64,000 bases of DNA, from the NCBI GenBank assembly GCA_028383925.1, contig JAOEWO010000002.1:158384-222383 (forward strand), read 5' to 3'. How positions within the stretch are numbered: the stretch's first letter is position 1; every line of letters starts with the position of its first letter. Position numbers and translations under genes: made by a program. Under the pieces are notes generated by a model that was not told the DNA's origin, ran no database searches, and saw nothing but the letters and a program-made list of their open reading frames with translations. Source of the stretch: Winogradskyella sp. (GTDB lineage Bacteria; Bacteroidota; Bacteroidia; Flavobacteriales; Flavobacteriaceae). This document shows, one piece after another, positions 49,931 through 59,188 of this stretch.

Positions 49931-50599
49931 ATGATACATGTTAACATACTTATGGTCGATGATCACCCTATAATTATTGAGGGTTATCAAAATGTATTAA
50001 TGGCCACAAAAGAAGATGATCAAACGTTGCATATTGATACTGCAAATAATTGTGATACTGCGCAGTTAATGATAGATAGAGCATCAAAAGGTACCCATTA
50101 CGATGTTTGCTTTTTTGATATAAGTTTACCACCTTCTTCAGATGGTAAATATGCTTCGGGTGAGGATTTGGCTTTATTTGCAAAAAAAGTCTTACCAAAT
50201 ACTAAGATTGTAATTTTAACAATGTTTAATGAGTCGTTTAGAATTCACAATATTATAAAAGAAATTAATCCAGATGGGTTTTTAATTAAGAGCGATCTTA
50301 CCTCTATGGAATTAGCAGATGCATTTCAGCAAATTTTATTCTACCCACCTTACTATAGTAGTACCGTAAACAATTATGTAAAAAAAACGATTAGGAGTGA
50401 GATTTATGTAGATGATATTAACCGTAAAATTTTACATTTACTGGCACAAGGTATAAAAACAAAAAATCTAAATGAATACATATCTTTATCTACCAGTGCG
50501 TTAGAAAAAAGGAAGAAACAACTCAAATTACTATTCTCTATAATGGATGGAAAAGACGAAACCTTGTTAAAAGAGGCAAGGGAAAAAGGGTATTTATAA
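49931..50599 (+). CDS. response regulator with divergent LuxR-like DNA-binding domain
   Basis: The 222-aa protein has a receiver domain (3-140) with DDH at 9-11, phospho-acceptor Asp63 in CFFDISLPP, and Lys in FLIKSDL. The C-terminal domain (about 155-222: INRKILHLLAQGIKTKNLNEYISLSTSALEKRKKQLKLLF) has the helix-turn-helix length of GerE but few consensus residues, a form frequent with TPR kinases in Flavobacteriia. It is the partner of the kinase at 47895. Confidence 0.88.
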   Translation: MIHVNILMVDDHPIIIEGYQNVLMATKEDDQTLHIDTANNCDTAQLMIDRASKGTHYDVCFFDISLPPSSDGKYASGEDLALFAKKVLPNTKIVILTMFNESFRIHNIIKEINPDGFLIKSDLTSMELADAFQQILFYPPYYSSTVNNYVKKTIRSEIYVDDINRKILHLLAQGIKTKNLNEYISLSTSALEKRKKQLKLLFSIMDGKDETLLKEAREKGYL

Positions 50600-50672
50600 A
50601 AAATTTCAAAAAAAAAGTGTTTTTTTAGAGTCTAAAAATATAGGCTTAGCTAGCGTTAATCTTAAAAACTAC

Positions 50673-50710
50673 GGTTTTACCACAACAAGTCTGTGGTTTT
50701 ACCACAACAA
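50673..50710. promoter_or_regulatory. tandem direct repeat, possible regulator site
   Basis: GGTTTTACCACAACAA occurs at 50673-50688 and 50695-50710, with a 22-base (two helical turns) period. Each repeat also contains a GTGG-TTTTA-CCAC type inverted repeat (complete in the second). They lie 74 bases after the response regulator gene. Confidence 0.5.
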
Positions 50711-50741
50711 AAGTTTAAAACACTTATATATATTTACATCA

Positions 50742-50828
50742 GTCAACAAAGATTAATTAATCCCTTTTAAGTAATTGTTGAGTTAATAGCAAGAAAATTA
50801 ACCTGGTAGTTTTAACTATCAGGTTTTT
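50742..50828 (+). ncRNA. candidate small RNA downstream of the response regulator
   Basis: A TATATTTA box at 50728-50735 could start a transcript near 50742 that ends in the strong terminator at 50800-50828. The segment holds CAACAA/TTGTTG arms (50744-50780) around GATTAATTAATC and has no open frame. The tandem GGTTTTACCACAACAA repeats lie at about -30 to -70 of this start. Confidence 0.35.
50800..50828 (+). terminator. terminator before the DUF456 gene
   Basis: AACCTGGTAGTT/AACTATCAGGTT followed by six T on the plus strand; on the minus strand the T-run is weaker, but it could also serve the DUF456 gene. Confidence 0.8.
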
Positions 50829-50854
50829 TATTTTATACACTTATAAGCTATTAT

Positions 50855-51352
50855 TTATAACCAAGCTGCGTTGTGTGCAGATAGTTTTACTATAAAAAAG
50901 CCGAGAAAAATAATAGCCACTATAAACTTTAAAAATGTAGAAGCTATAAAACCTAAAAACGAACCAAAGGCGGCTTTTATGGCTTTGTTTAAGTCGTTTC
51001 TATGTATCATTTCACCAATTAGCGCACCAGTAAAAGGGCCAATGATGATGCCAAATGGTAATGGTGAGATAATGCCAATAATAAGTCCCAACGTAGTACC
51101 AATCATGCCAGATCTACTACCGCCAAAGCGTTTAGTGCCCATAGCAGGTATTATATAGTCTAAAACGTATATAACAATAGCAACCAAAAGTGTACTAATT
51201 AAAAAAGTTTGGCTAAGTTCTACACCATCAGTAAAATGCAATACCAGAAGGCCAGCCCAACTTGTAAGTGGTCCTGGTAAAACAGGTAAAAAGCTTCCAA
51301 TAATGCCTAATATCATTAAAAGTAGTGCGGTAAGCACTAAAAAAAATTCCAT
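50855..51352 (-). CDS. DUF456 membrane protein
   Basis: The 165-aa protein has four or five transmembrane helices and the DUF456 motifs LPVLPGPLTSWAGLLVLHF (about 23-41), YIIPAMGTKRFGGSRSG and GPFTGALIGEMI. Function unknown, possibly a small-molecule or lipid-related membrane protein. It is divergent from the BlaI-like gene. Confidence 0.9.
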   Translation of the reverse strand: MEFFLVLTALLLMILGIIGSFLPVLPGPLTSWAGLLVLHFTDGVELSQTFLISTLLVAIVIYVLDYIIPAMGTKRFGGSRSGMIGTTLGLIIGIISPLPFGIIIGPFTGALIGEMIHRNDLNKAIKAAFGSFLGFIASTFLKFIVAIIFLGFFIVKLSAHNAAWL

Positions 51353-51476
51353 CTCATTGTTTATGTATTCAATTATAAGACGCCATAAATAGGTTAAAGT
51401 TACATTTACAAACTAAAGACTTAGTTTAAACTAATTATTTAGTTATATTTACAATATAGTTTAGAAAAAAATCATA

Positions 51477-51511
51477 CTTGTCATCCCGAATTTGTTTCAG
51501 GATTTTATGAT
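51477..51511. repeat. dispersed intergenic repeat (family C)
   Basis: GTCATCCCGAATTTG followed by TTTCAGGATTTT is the form of a repeat common between genes in Bacteroidota. It lies 50 bases upstream of the BlaI-like gene. Confidence 0.45.
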
Positions 51512-51560
51512 TAGTTAACCAAAAGAATTTAATTAGATTTTGAAATAAGTTAAGAATAAA

Positions 51561-51920
51561 ATGAAGCAATTAACAAAAGCAGAAGAAGAGGTTATGCAAG
51601 CCTTATGGCAATTAAAAAAGGCTAATGTAAAGTCTGTTATTACTGTTTTGCCCGAGCCCAAACCAGCTTATAACACGGTTTCTACTATAATAAGAATATT
51701 AGAATCTAAAGGTTTTGTAGATTATGAAAAGCAAGGGAAAGGCCATATTTATTTTCCTTTGGTTGGTAAAGAAGCTTATAGCAATCAATCTATAAATAAA
51801 TTAGTAGATAATTACTTTCAGGGGTCTTTTAAAAGTATGGTGTCTTTTTTTGTTGAAAAGAATAATGTCGATGCTAAGGATATCGAAGTTTTGCTAGAAG
51901 AAATTAATAAAAACAAGTAG
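51561..51920 (+). CDS. BlaI/MecI/CopY family repressor
   Basis: The 119-aa protein is a winged-helix repressor: LTKAEEEVMQALWQLKKANVKSVI, then PKPAYNTVSTIIRILESKGFVDYEKQGKGHIYFPLV (recognition helix and wing) and a C-terminal dimerisation tail. The gene is followed after two bases by an M56 peptidase, the standard BlaI-BlaR1 arrangement, where the peptidase cleaves the repressor when a signal is sensed. No beta-lactamase gene is near, so the regulon is unknown. Confidence 0.93.
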   Translation: MKQLTKAEEEVMQALWQLKKANVKSVITVLPEPKPAYNTVSTIIRILESKGFVDYEKQGKGHIYFPLVGKEAYSNQSINKLVDNYFQGSFKSMVSFFVEKNNVDAKDIEVLLEEINKNK

Positions 51921-51922
51921 TT

Positions 51923-54259
51923 ATGTTATACGTATTACTTCAAATTGTAGCATTTCAAACCTTATTTTTATTGGTTTATGATTTGTTTTTAAAACGCGAA
52001 ACGTTTTTTAACTACAACAGAGTTTACTTATTAATTACGACAGTTTTAGCTGTAGTTTTGCCTTTTATTAAGCTACCAAAGCTAAAAGCAATGACTATTA
52101 AAGATGCGGTAATACAACTGCCCGAAGTCTTTATTGGTAGTCCGTTACCAACAGCAAATGATATTTTTATTTCGGCACAAGCTGGTATTATTTTAGAGCA
52201 ACCAACAACACCTTTATGGCAAAATATTTTAATATGTGGTGCTCTAATAGCTTTGCTTTTGTTCTCATTTAAGCTTATTAAATTATACAAAATAAAGCAT
52301 TGTAATCCTAAACGTTGGCGCGGTAATGTTCTTGTTGTCAGTCTTATAAAAAGCACAGCAGCCTTCTCTTTTTTTAATACTATTTTTATTGGTGAGCGCA
52401 TTTCTGAAACAGATAAACCTACTGTTTTTAGACACGAGTTAGTACATATTAAGGAATGGCATACGTTAGATCTTTTACTGTTCGAATTACTTAGAATAGT
52501 CCTTTGGTTTAACCCACTAGTATATCTCTACCAAAATAGAATAAAAGAATTACACGAATATATTGCAGACGAAAAATCGGTAAAACAACATGGTAAATCT
52601 ATGTATTATCAAAATCTGTTAAATCAAATTTTCGATGTAAATACGGTGTCTTTTACCAATACATTTTTCGAAAAATCATTAATCAAAAAACGAATCGCTA
52701 TGTTACAAAAATCAAAGTCTAGACAGTCGCATCTTTTTAAGTATGCACTTATTGTACCTATAGTATTTTGTATGCTAATTTATACCTCTACAGAGGTTAG
52801 AGCGCAAGAAAAAGTTGATAGTACAACACAGGTTAGTCAAGAACCTTCAGATGCGCAATTAATTAAAAAGTATATTAAGGAACTAGAGCAAAAGGAACTA
52901 GAGGAAATGGAAAAAGCCGGTGCATCCTTGACCCAAATTTATAAATATGCCTTCAGTACAGAAAACAGTTATAAATATACGATGTCTAGAGCTAAATTTT
53001 TAAAAACGAAAGCGTTGTTAAGGTACATTTCTAATAAGGGAATAGCAAGAAAATCTGAAGATGGTACCTTGACTCAACAAGATTTTAATAAAGCTGAAAA
53101 CTTAGACAATAGTGGTCATAAAACGTATAGTGACTATAGAAAATGGTTAAAAACACAAGAGGCTAAAGACTTGTGGGAAGCTAGTGTTAAGCCTGGTGAA
53201 ATAAAATTATTTATTGAGGATATTGGAAATAAGACTGACGAAGAACAAAAACGATATGATGCTTCTATTAGACACATACAGAAGAATGAAAATTTTAGTA
53301 AGTTTATTTTCACAGATGGTAGTTCGGTCATGGTAATAACCGATGTAACAGTCGAAACAGAAACAGAAGAAGTCCAATCAGTTGAGGTACCATTCTCGGT
53401 TATAGAGAAAGTCCCAACATTAACAGAATGTAAAGACCTTTCAACAAATGCAGAACGTAAAAAATACATGAGCGATTTTGTGGCTTCTTTTGTAAATAAG
53501 CGCTTTAATACCAATTTGGCAGATTCACTAAATTTATCTTCTGGTAGAAAGCGCATTTTTGTGTCTTTTAAAATCAATAAAGAAGGTTTTGTTAGTGATG
53601 TTAATGCAAGAGGCCCACATCCTAGATTAGAAACTGAGGCCAAACGTGTAATTAATTTGTTGCCACAATTTATTCCAGGTAGACAAAAAGGTATAGCTGT
53701 TACTGTACCTTATGCGTTACCAATTGTGTTTCAGGTTAAAGGAAATGACACTTTAGGAACTCCACAATACAATCAATTTGTAAAAGATTTAAATGGAAAC
53801 ACTATAAGCAGAGATTCTTTAAAGGCAGAAAGACAAAAGGTGATGATGCAGTATATAGATCGGCGATTAGATAAAGTTGCTGATCGTAAAGTAGAGTTAA
53901 ACTATATAGCTTTTGAAAAAGTAGACCTAGCACCCGCTTACGTAGATTGTGAATTAATAACTGATAATAACATGCGTAAAAAATGTACGTCTAAAAGCGT
54001 TAGCATGTTTGTGAATAAAAATTTTAATTTAAACATAGCGTCTGAGCTTGGTATTAAAGGCCGCCAAAAAATTTATGTATCATATGTTATTAATAAAGAA
54101 GGTAAAGTAATTAATATAGCATCTAGGGCAAGTCATCCTAAAATAGAAGAAGAGGCTAAGCGCGTTATAAGCCAATTACCTCAGTTTGTGCCAGGAATAC
54201 ATGAGAGTGAAGCGGTTAATGTAGCCTGTTCGCTACCTATTATATTTCAAATTAACTAA
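51923..54259 (+). CDS. BlaR1-like M56 metallopeptidase with two TonB-C-like domains
   Basis: The 778-aa membrane protein has helices at about 5-22, 34-52, 95-112 and 272-290, and the M56 zinc site HELVH at 171-175 with the downstream EYIADEKSV. After the last helix the periplasmic part carries a charged linker and two similar domains, about 515-605 and 690-778, each with CxxL/CELI, VNKxFNxNxA, RIFVSFKINKEGFV-type and LPQFxPGxxxxxAVxVxxxLPIxFQ motifs, as in TonB C-terminal domains. There is no penicillin-binding sensor, so the signal differs from classical BlaR1. Confidence 0.88.
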   Translation: MLYVLLQIVAFQTLFLLVYDLFLKRETFFNYNRVYLLITTVLAVVLPFIKLPKLKAMTIKDAVIQLPEVFIGSPLPTANDIFISAQAGIILEQPTTPLWQNILICGALIALLLFSFKLIKLYKIKHCNPKRWRGNVLVVSLIKSTAAFSFFNTIFIGERISETDKPTVFRHELVHIKEWHTLDLLLFELLRIVLWFNPLVYLYQNRIKELHEYIADEKSVKQHGKSMYYQNLLNQIFDVNTVSFTNTFFEKSLIKKRIAMLQKSKSRQSHLFKYALIVPIVFCMLIYTSTEVRAQEKVDSTTQVSQEPSDAQLIKKYIKELEQKELEEMEKAGASLTQIYKYAFSTENSYKYTMSRAKFLKTKALLRYISNKGIARKSEDGTLTQQDFNKAENLDNSGHKTYSDYRKWLKTQEAKDLWEASVKPGEIKLFIEDIGNKTDEEQKRYDASIRHIQKNENFSKFIFTDGSSVMVITDVTVETETEEVQSVEVPFSVIEKVPTLTECKDLSTNAERKKYMSDFVASFVNKRFNTNLADSLNLSSGRKRIFVSFKINKEGFVSDVNARGPHPRLETEAKRVINLLPQFIPGRQKGIAVTVPYALPIVFQVKGNDTLGTPQYNQFVKDLNGNTISRDSLKAERQKVMMQYIDRRLDKVADRKVELNYIAFEKVDLAPAYVDCELITDNNMRKKCTSKSVSMFVNKNFNLNIASELGIKGRQKIYVSYVINKEGKVINIASRASHPKIEEEAKRVISQLPQFVPGIHESEAVNVACSLPIIFQIN

Positions 54260-54285
54260 TTTTAAAACACATTAAAAATCTAGTT

Positions 54286-55413
54286 ATGAGGTTAAAACTA
54301 TTGTTATTATATGTTGTTTGTATTGGTCCGCTTGCTGCTCAAAATTTACAAACCGCAGATGAGCTTTACGCCACAGGTAATTACACTAAAGCTATTGAAG
54401 CTTATAAAAATTCTGAAGATGTTGCATCTGTTTTAGATAAAATAGCAAAAGCCTACATTGCTATTGGTAACTACGAAGAAGGGGCTAATTATTATCAAAA
54501 AGCGATAGAAGAAAATCCTGATGATTCACTTTTAAAGTACGATTATGCAAAACTATTAAGCCGAACTAAAAGCTATGATACTGCTAATAATCTATTCCGA
54601 AATTTAATTAAAAAAGACAGTTTAAACCCAAATTACCATTACGAATTAGGCTTAGTGCTTCAAAAACAAAATGATACTTTAGCACAAGGGTCCTTTTTAA
54701 AAACATTTAAGTTAGATGAAACTCATCAAAAAGCAATTTTTAAAATTGCAAAGCAACTTATTATAAAACGAAACTTTAAAGAAGCGCATGTCTTTTTAGA
54801 TAAAGGTTTGGAAAACTACGCTAATAATGTTGAGCTTATAAGCTTAAAAGCACATGCCTATTATTATCAAGATTATTTTACACATGCTGTTGTTTGGTTT
54901 AATAAATTGATTGATTTAGGTGAGGTTTCAGAATTTATACATGAAAAGTTGAGCTTAAGTTATGCTCAAAATTCAGACTATGAAGATGCTATTTATCACA
55001 GAAAACAAGCCTTAAAATACAATCCTTTTGATGCAAATGCTATTTATGTAATTGGCACCTATTACCAAAGGTTAAGTGATTTTGAAAAGGCACAAGAATA
55101 TATTGCCAGCTCTTTAGAGCTTAAAGATGTATCTCTATCACAAGAATACCAAACCTTAGGAACTATTCTTAATCGTCAGAAAAAATATGAAGCTGCAATT
55201 AAGGCATTTCAAAAAGCGTTAAGCGAAGATCCATCTAACGTTATGGTTGAGTTTTTTTTACTAAGAACAAAAGACGAATTTTATGCAGATATAGATGCTA
55301 AGATTGCCATGTACGAAAAGTACCTCTCAAAAAACAAAAAAAGTATGTTTGTAGCGTATGCAGAAAAACGACTTAAAGCTCTAAAAGAAGAAAAATTTTT
55401 ACAGGAAGATTAA
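54286..55413 (+). CDS. secreted TPR-repeat protein
   Basis: The 375-aa protein has a signal peptide (LLLLYVVCIGPLAAQ, cleavage near residue 19) and about nine tetratricopeptide repeats, for example ADELYATGNYTKAIEAYKNS, ANYYQKAIEENPDD and AAIKAFQKALSEDPSN. It is a periplasmic protein-protein interaction scaffold. It follows the M56-TonB gene after 26 bases, so it likely belongs to the same operon and pathway. Partner unknown. Confidence 0.85.
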   Translation: MRLKLLLLYVVCIGPLAAQNLQTADELYATGNYTKAIEAYKNSEDVASVLDKIAKAYIAIGNYEEGANYYQKAIEENPDDSLLKYDYAKLLSRTKSYDTANNLFRNLIKKDSLNPNYHYELGLVLQKQNDTLAQGSFLKTFKLDETHQKAIFKIAKQLIIKRNFKEAHVFLDKGLENYANNVELISLKAHAYYYQDYFTHAVVWFNKLIDLGEVSEFIHEKLSLSYAQNSDYEDAIYHRKQALKYNPFDANAIYVIGTYYQRLSDFEKAQEYIASSLELKDVSLSQEYQTLGTILNRQKKYEAAIKAFQKALSEDPSNVMVEFFLLRTKDEFYADIDAKIAMYEKYLSKNKKSMFVAYAEKRLKALKEEKFLQED

Positions 55414-55453
55414 AATCGAAAAAAATCGTACTTTCGATTTTATTAAACAATCA

Positions 55454-55930
55454 ATGAGCCGATTTCTACTTCTTTTTTTACTAATACTTTTCACATCTTG
55501 CGATTATTTTGAAAAGCAAAAAGTCTATTCTGAAGATTTATTAGAAGAAGAATTAAAAACTTTTAATTGGAACGAGGTAGATACATACCCTACATTTAAG
55601 AGCTGCGATTCTATAACGTTAAAATCAGATAGCAAACGCTGTTTTCAAAACACCTTAATAACGCATGTTAATCAATTTTTAGAACAACAAAATTTAGTTG
55701 TTTCTAATGACATAAACGATACCATTAGATTAAAAATTGTAATTAATAAACAAGGTGTTTTAGAGGTTGTATCTATAAGTTTAAAGGAACAAACACGACA
55801 AGAAATCCCTGAGTTAGATAGCTTGTTAAGGCAGAGTTTAAAAATGGTGCCAAAAATATTTCCTGCCATTAAAAGGCGTCAGCAGGTTACAACTGCTTTT
55901 GAGTTACCAATAATTGTAACTATTAATTAA
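55454..55930 (+). CDS. lipoprotein with TonB-C-like domain
   Basis: The 158-aa protein has a lipoprotein signal (LLLILFTSC, Cys16) and a single domain with YPTFKSCDSI, CFQNTLITHVNQFL and LKIVINKQGVLEVVSISL, ending AFELPIIVTIN. The same order of motifs occurs in each of the two periplasmic repeats of the M56 protein at 51923, so it seems to be a stand-alone copy of that domain. A hairpin at 55412-55441 separates it from the TPR gene. Confidence 0.75.
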   Translation: MSRFLLLFLLILFTSCDYFEKQKVYSEDLLEEELKTFNWNEVDTYPTFKSCDSITLKSDSKRCFQNTLITHVNQFLEQQNLVVSNDINDTIRLKIVINKQGVLEVVSISLKEQTRQEIPELDSLLRQSLKMVPKIFPAIKRRQQVTTAFELPIIVTIN

Positions 55931-55965
55931 AACAGAATTTGATGTTTTAAAATTGCGTAAACCTG

Positions 55966-56829
55966 TTAAATATTAAATTTGTAACCAACAGCTATATCTG
56001 TAGAAAAATTACCTTGGTTGTTTAATAAACCACCAAACAATTCGCCATAAATAATAGTAATAAAACCGGTTTTACCTACTTTAATATCAGATCCAATACC
56101 AAAAATTAAAGGCACATCAAACGAAGTTTCGTTTAAATCTACTTTCATAGCATTGGCATCTGTAAACTTAATATCTGTAAAATTAACGGTTGCTAGTTTT
56201 ACTTGTGCGTAAATGGAGAATGCTTTTTTATTTATAAATCTATAACGATATCCTAAAGAAAACTCGGTAGTGCTATATAAAAAATCATCAGAACTAACGG
56301 CATGTCGTAATTGTAAAAAACCAGAATGTGTTGGTAAATTACGTGCCTCAAAAAATTCGAGTTCTGCACCAATAAGCGGTGTTTTTATATTATCTGGGTT
56401 ACCAACAAATGGATTGTTGGTGATACCACCAGAAAAGCCAAGTCTTAGTCCAATTTTAGGGTTTTCGGGTAGTGCTATGTAGTTTGTGTTTACAGACGAG
56501 TTATAGCGGTCTATATAGTTTCTTAAGTCGTAACGTGTTAGTTTTAGTTGGTCTGTAGGTTGACCGTTTGTAAGTGTAAGTAGCAGTACTTTGTAGTCTT
56601 CTTTATAGCTGTTATTATTGTCTTTAGTGTTTTTTAACTCTGTTATGGTGTTGTCTTCTGTTCTCACAAAATAGCGGTATTGCCCATCAATAGTATTCCA
56701 TAATAAATCTAACTGCCCTTCTATTTCTGTTTTTAGTTCTAAAGTTTCACCTGCAATTGTATAGGTTTGTTGGCTAAAACTTAATAAACTAAGACTAAAT
56801 ATTGCAAAGGTGAGGATCTGTTTTTTCAT
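55966..56829 (-). CDS. outer-membrane beta-barrel-like protein
   Basis: I start at the ATG at 56829 (MKKQILTFAIFSLSLLSFSQQ, a signal peptide); an ATG 18 bases upstream is also in frame. The 287-aa protein has an N-terminal part (25-105, ETLELKTEIEGQLDLLWNTID) and then many alternating hydrophobic strands (IGLRLGFSGGI, IGAELEFFEA, FSLGYRYRFI, FSIYAQVKLA, DIAVGYKFNI), ending in an aromatic/hydrophobic C-terminus as in outer-membrane barrels. No specific family is recognised. Confidence 0.7.
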   Translation of the reverse strand: MKKQILTFAIFSLSLLSFSQQTYTIAGETLELKTEIEGQLDLLWNTIDGQYRYFVRTEDNTITELKNTKDNNNSYKEDYKVLLLTLTNGQPTDQLKLTRYDLRNYIDRYNSSVNTNYIALPENPKIGLRLGFSGGITNNPFVGNPDNIKTPLIGAELEFFEARNLPTHSGFLQLRHAVSSDDFLYSTTEFSLGYRYRFINKKAFSIYAQVKLATVNFTDIKFTDANAMKVDLNETSFDVPLIFGIGSDIKVGKTGFITIIYGELFGGLLNNQGNFSTDIAVGYKFNI

Positions 56830-56900
56830 AGATATACGACTTATCAATTATGCTATTTGGGACTTGATTTTAGTAAAGCTATTAAAAAAAATCAGGATTA

Positions 56901-58046
56901 CTACATTTTAAAGGTTCTACCTTTCCAATTATAAGATTTAAAGAGTGATGCTATTGCAATGTAAACGCAAAAGAATGGATAGAGCAAACTCGAAAACACG
57001 TAAGATAGCAGTAGTGTTTCTTGCTTAAAAAAGCGTGAAGATTTAAAGAGTAGTAAAAAATCTATAGCTAATTTAATTACAATTAAAGCAGCTACAACCC
57101 TTAAGTTAAGCCAACCCAATAACGCTAGCGGAATTAATGCAATACAAACGGTGTTTGCTAATAAAACAATAACACCAATAATTTTTGCAAAGCTATTGTT
57201 GTAAGCCGCTGTTTTTGAAGCCCATCTTAACCGTTGCTCAATTAAAAGTTCTAAATTTTTAACAGGTTTTGTTTTAACAATTGCTTGTGTAGATTTAAGG
57301 TAGATAACCTGTTTAGAATCGTATTTTAGTAACTTCTGCAATAAAAAAACATCGTCACCACTCGCCATATTGTCATTGCCTTTAAATCCGTCTACGTTTA
57401 TAAAAATAGATTTCTTATACGCAAAATTTGCTCCATTGCACATAAAAGGGTGTTTTATACCAAAACCACCAATTGTTGCCCCTTGTAAACTTAAAAAATC
57501 TAAAGTCTGAAAGCGATTAAAAAACGAATTTTCACCATCGTATTTTACAGGTGCCACAACACAATTTGGTTTGTTAATTTGAATGCTTTCATCTAGCGCA
57601 TACAGCCAGTGTTTTGCTAGCGTACAGTCGGCATCTGTTGTTACAATCCAACTAAATTGAGATGTATTTATAGCCGTTTTTATGGCATCTTTTTTAGGTG
57701 AGTTTGTTGTTCTTTTATTTGTAATTATTTTAATTGAAGATCTAATGGTTTTAAAAGCACTTTTGTTTAGAAGCTTTTCTATTACTGCGATAGAATCATC
57801 TTCCGAGTCGTCATTAACCAGTATAACTTCAAAATGAGATTTTGGGTAGGTTAGTTTAGCGATAGACGTTAATAGTTGAGGTAAATTTTCAGCCTCATTT
57901 CTAAACGGAATAATAACAGAGAATTTGGTTTTTGCCTCTAAATCTTGAAGTTTAAAAGCGTCTATTTTATCAAACCCATAAATTAAACTTCCGATGAGAA
58001 TAAAATAGATGAGAATAATACCTATAACTAAACCTGATACCATCAT
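56901..58046 (-). CDS. GT2 glycosyltransferase with C-terminal membrane helices
   Basis: The 381-aa protein has an N-terminal helix, then a GT-A domain: FSVIIPFRNEAENLPQLL, LVNDDSEDDS (sugar-nucleotide Asp), TTDADCTLAKHWL (the DxD-type motif), GDDVFLLQKL and the acceptor motif QRLRWASK. Two or three helices follow (about 290-375). It probably makes or extends a polysaccharide or glycolipid at the inner membrane. Its ATG overlaps the stop of the upstream flippase-like gene by four bases (ATGA). Confidence 0.88.
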   Translation of the reverse strand: MMVSGLVIGIILIYFILIGSLIYGFDKIDAFKLQDLEAKTKFSVIIPFRNEAENLPQLLTSIAKLTYPKSHFEVILVNDDSEDDSIAVIEKLLNKSAFKTIRSSIKIITNKRTTNSPKKDAIKTAINTSQFSWIVTTDADCTLAKHWLYALDESIQINKPNCVVAPVKYDGENSFFNRFQTLDFLSLQGATIGGFGIKHPFMCNGANFAYKKSIFINVDGFKGNDNMASGDDVFLLQKLLKYDSKQVIYLKSTQAIVKTKPVKNLELLIEQRLRWASKTAAYNNSFAKIIGVIVLLANTVCIALIPLALLGWLNLRVVAALIVIKLAIDFLLLFKSSRFFKQETLLLSYVFSSLLYPFFCVYIAIASLFKSYNWKGRTFKM

Positions 58047-59041
58047 TTTTCTTTTTTAGGTCGTTTAAAATTTAATACAAAGTAGCTTCCAAGTACACTA
58101 GGAATTGCAAAATTGAGCAACCACATTAAAGTTATAACAGATAAAATGGTAAGCTCATTTATAGCTAAGTAGTTAAACAAAAATACAGCAATACTCCCTT
58201 TAATTACCACATCAAAAATAGAAATTGTCGGTATAATTGAAGCTAAAAAATAGAGACTTGTAATATTAACCATAGCTTCAGAATACGCTATATCTACACC
58301 AAAAAGTATTAATAGATAATAGAGTTGAAACGAAAATATTAAATATCTAATTAATGACAATGTAACAGTTACTTTATGCGTTTTTAAGCTTATTTGTTTT
58401 GCAAAACTAATAATGTGTTTTAGTGAAAAGCCTTTAATTTTAAAGCGTGTTTGTTTTATACCAAAAACCGCAAACACACCTAGTATTAGTAATAGCAAAG
58501 CTAAGCGAGTTACCTTATAATAATCTATATCTATTTGGTAACGGTGTACAAAAATTAAAAGTCCAACTATACCAAACCCAGTTGTTATTAGCATCTGATA
58601 TATATTTCCTAAGAGGTTTAGTAAAACTATTTTAGGGCGTAATGGTTTTACAAAATAAATAGCTTTTGCGCCATAATCGCCAATACGGTTTGGTGTAATT
58701 AAAGATGCTGTAAGGGCACCTAAACTTTGTTCTAAGGCATTTTTAAATGAAATGTTTTGAATCACTTTTACCAAATACTGCCATTTTAAGATTTCAAAAA
58801 ACCAATTAAAAACCGACAGAATTATTAAAAAAAGGATTGTTTTTGTCGAAAATATTTCATTTTCTTGTAAAAACTTTAAAAACGAACCAAATTGTAGATT
58901 TTCATTTTTAGATATTTTGTAATAAATAAAATAAAAAGCACCAACAACTATACTCAACTTAATAAGAGCAAAGAAGAATTGTTTAGTTTTGTATGGCACA
59001 GCGTAATGCATTTTGAGCTTATCTTTAAATTTTATTGCCAA
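58043..59041 (-). CDS. flippase-like/LPG synthase transmembrane domain protein
   Basis: The 332-aa protein has about eight transmembrane helices and the motifs of the UPF0104/lysylphosphatidylglycerol synthase TM family: LKWQYLVKVIQNISFKNALEQSLGALTASLITPNRIGDYGAKAIYF, with the conserved TPNRIGDYG. The C-terminal synthase domain of MprF is absent. It is co-translated with the GT2 gene, which suggests both act on the same lipid-linked sugar. The start might instead be the Met 30 bases further in. Confidence 0.85.
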   Translation of the reverse strand: MAIKFKDKLKMHYAVPYKTKQFFFALIKLSIVVGAFYFIYYKISKNENLQFGSFLKFLQENEIFSTKTILFLIILSVFNWFFEILKWQYLVKVIQNISFKNALEQSLGALTASLITPNRIGDYGAKAIYFVKPLRPKIVLLNLLGNIYQMLITTGFGIVGLLIFVHRYQIDIDYYKVTRLALLLLILGVFAVFGIKQTRFKIKGFSLKHIISFAKQISLKTHKVTVTLSLIRYLIFSFQLYYLLILFGVDIAYSEAMVNITSLYFLASIIPTISIFDVVIKGSIAVFLFNYLAINELTILSVITLMWLLNFAIPSVLGSYFVLNFKRPKKEK

Positions 59042-59188
59042 AAATGAAAATAAATTGGCGTGTTAAAATTATTTATGAAGCGCACAACGGCACTAAATTT
59101 CATAAAACAGAGCAACTAAATTAAGTCATTTTTAAGAAAAAGAAAGAGTTAAAAAGTGTTCACAATAAATCACATTAAAAACAGAGCG

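Noticed and set aside
51561..54259. BlaI/BlaR1 pair as beta-lactam resistance locus
   Set aside because: No beta-lactamase gene or penicillin-sensor domain is present.
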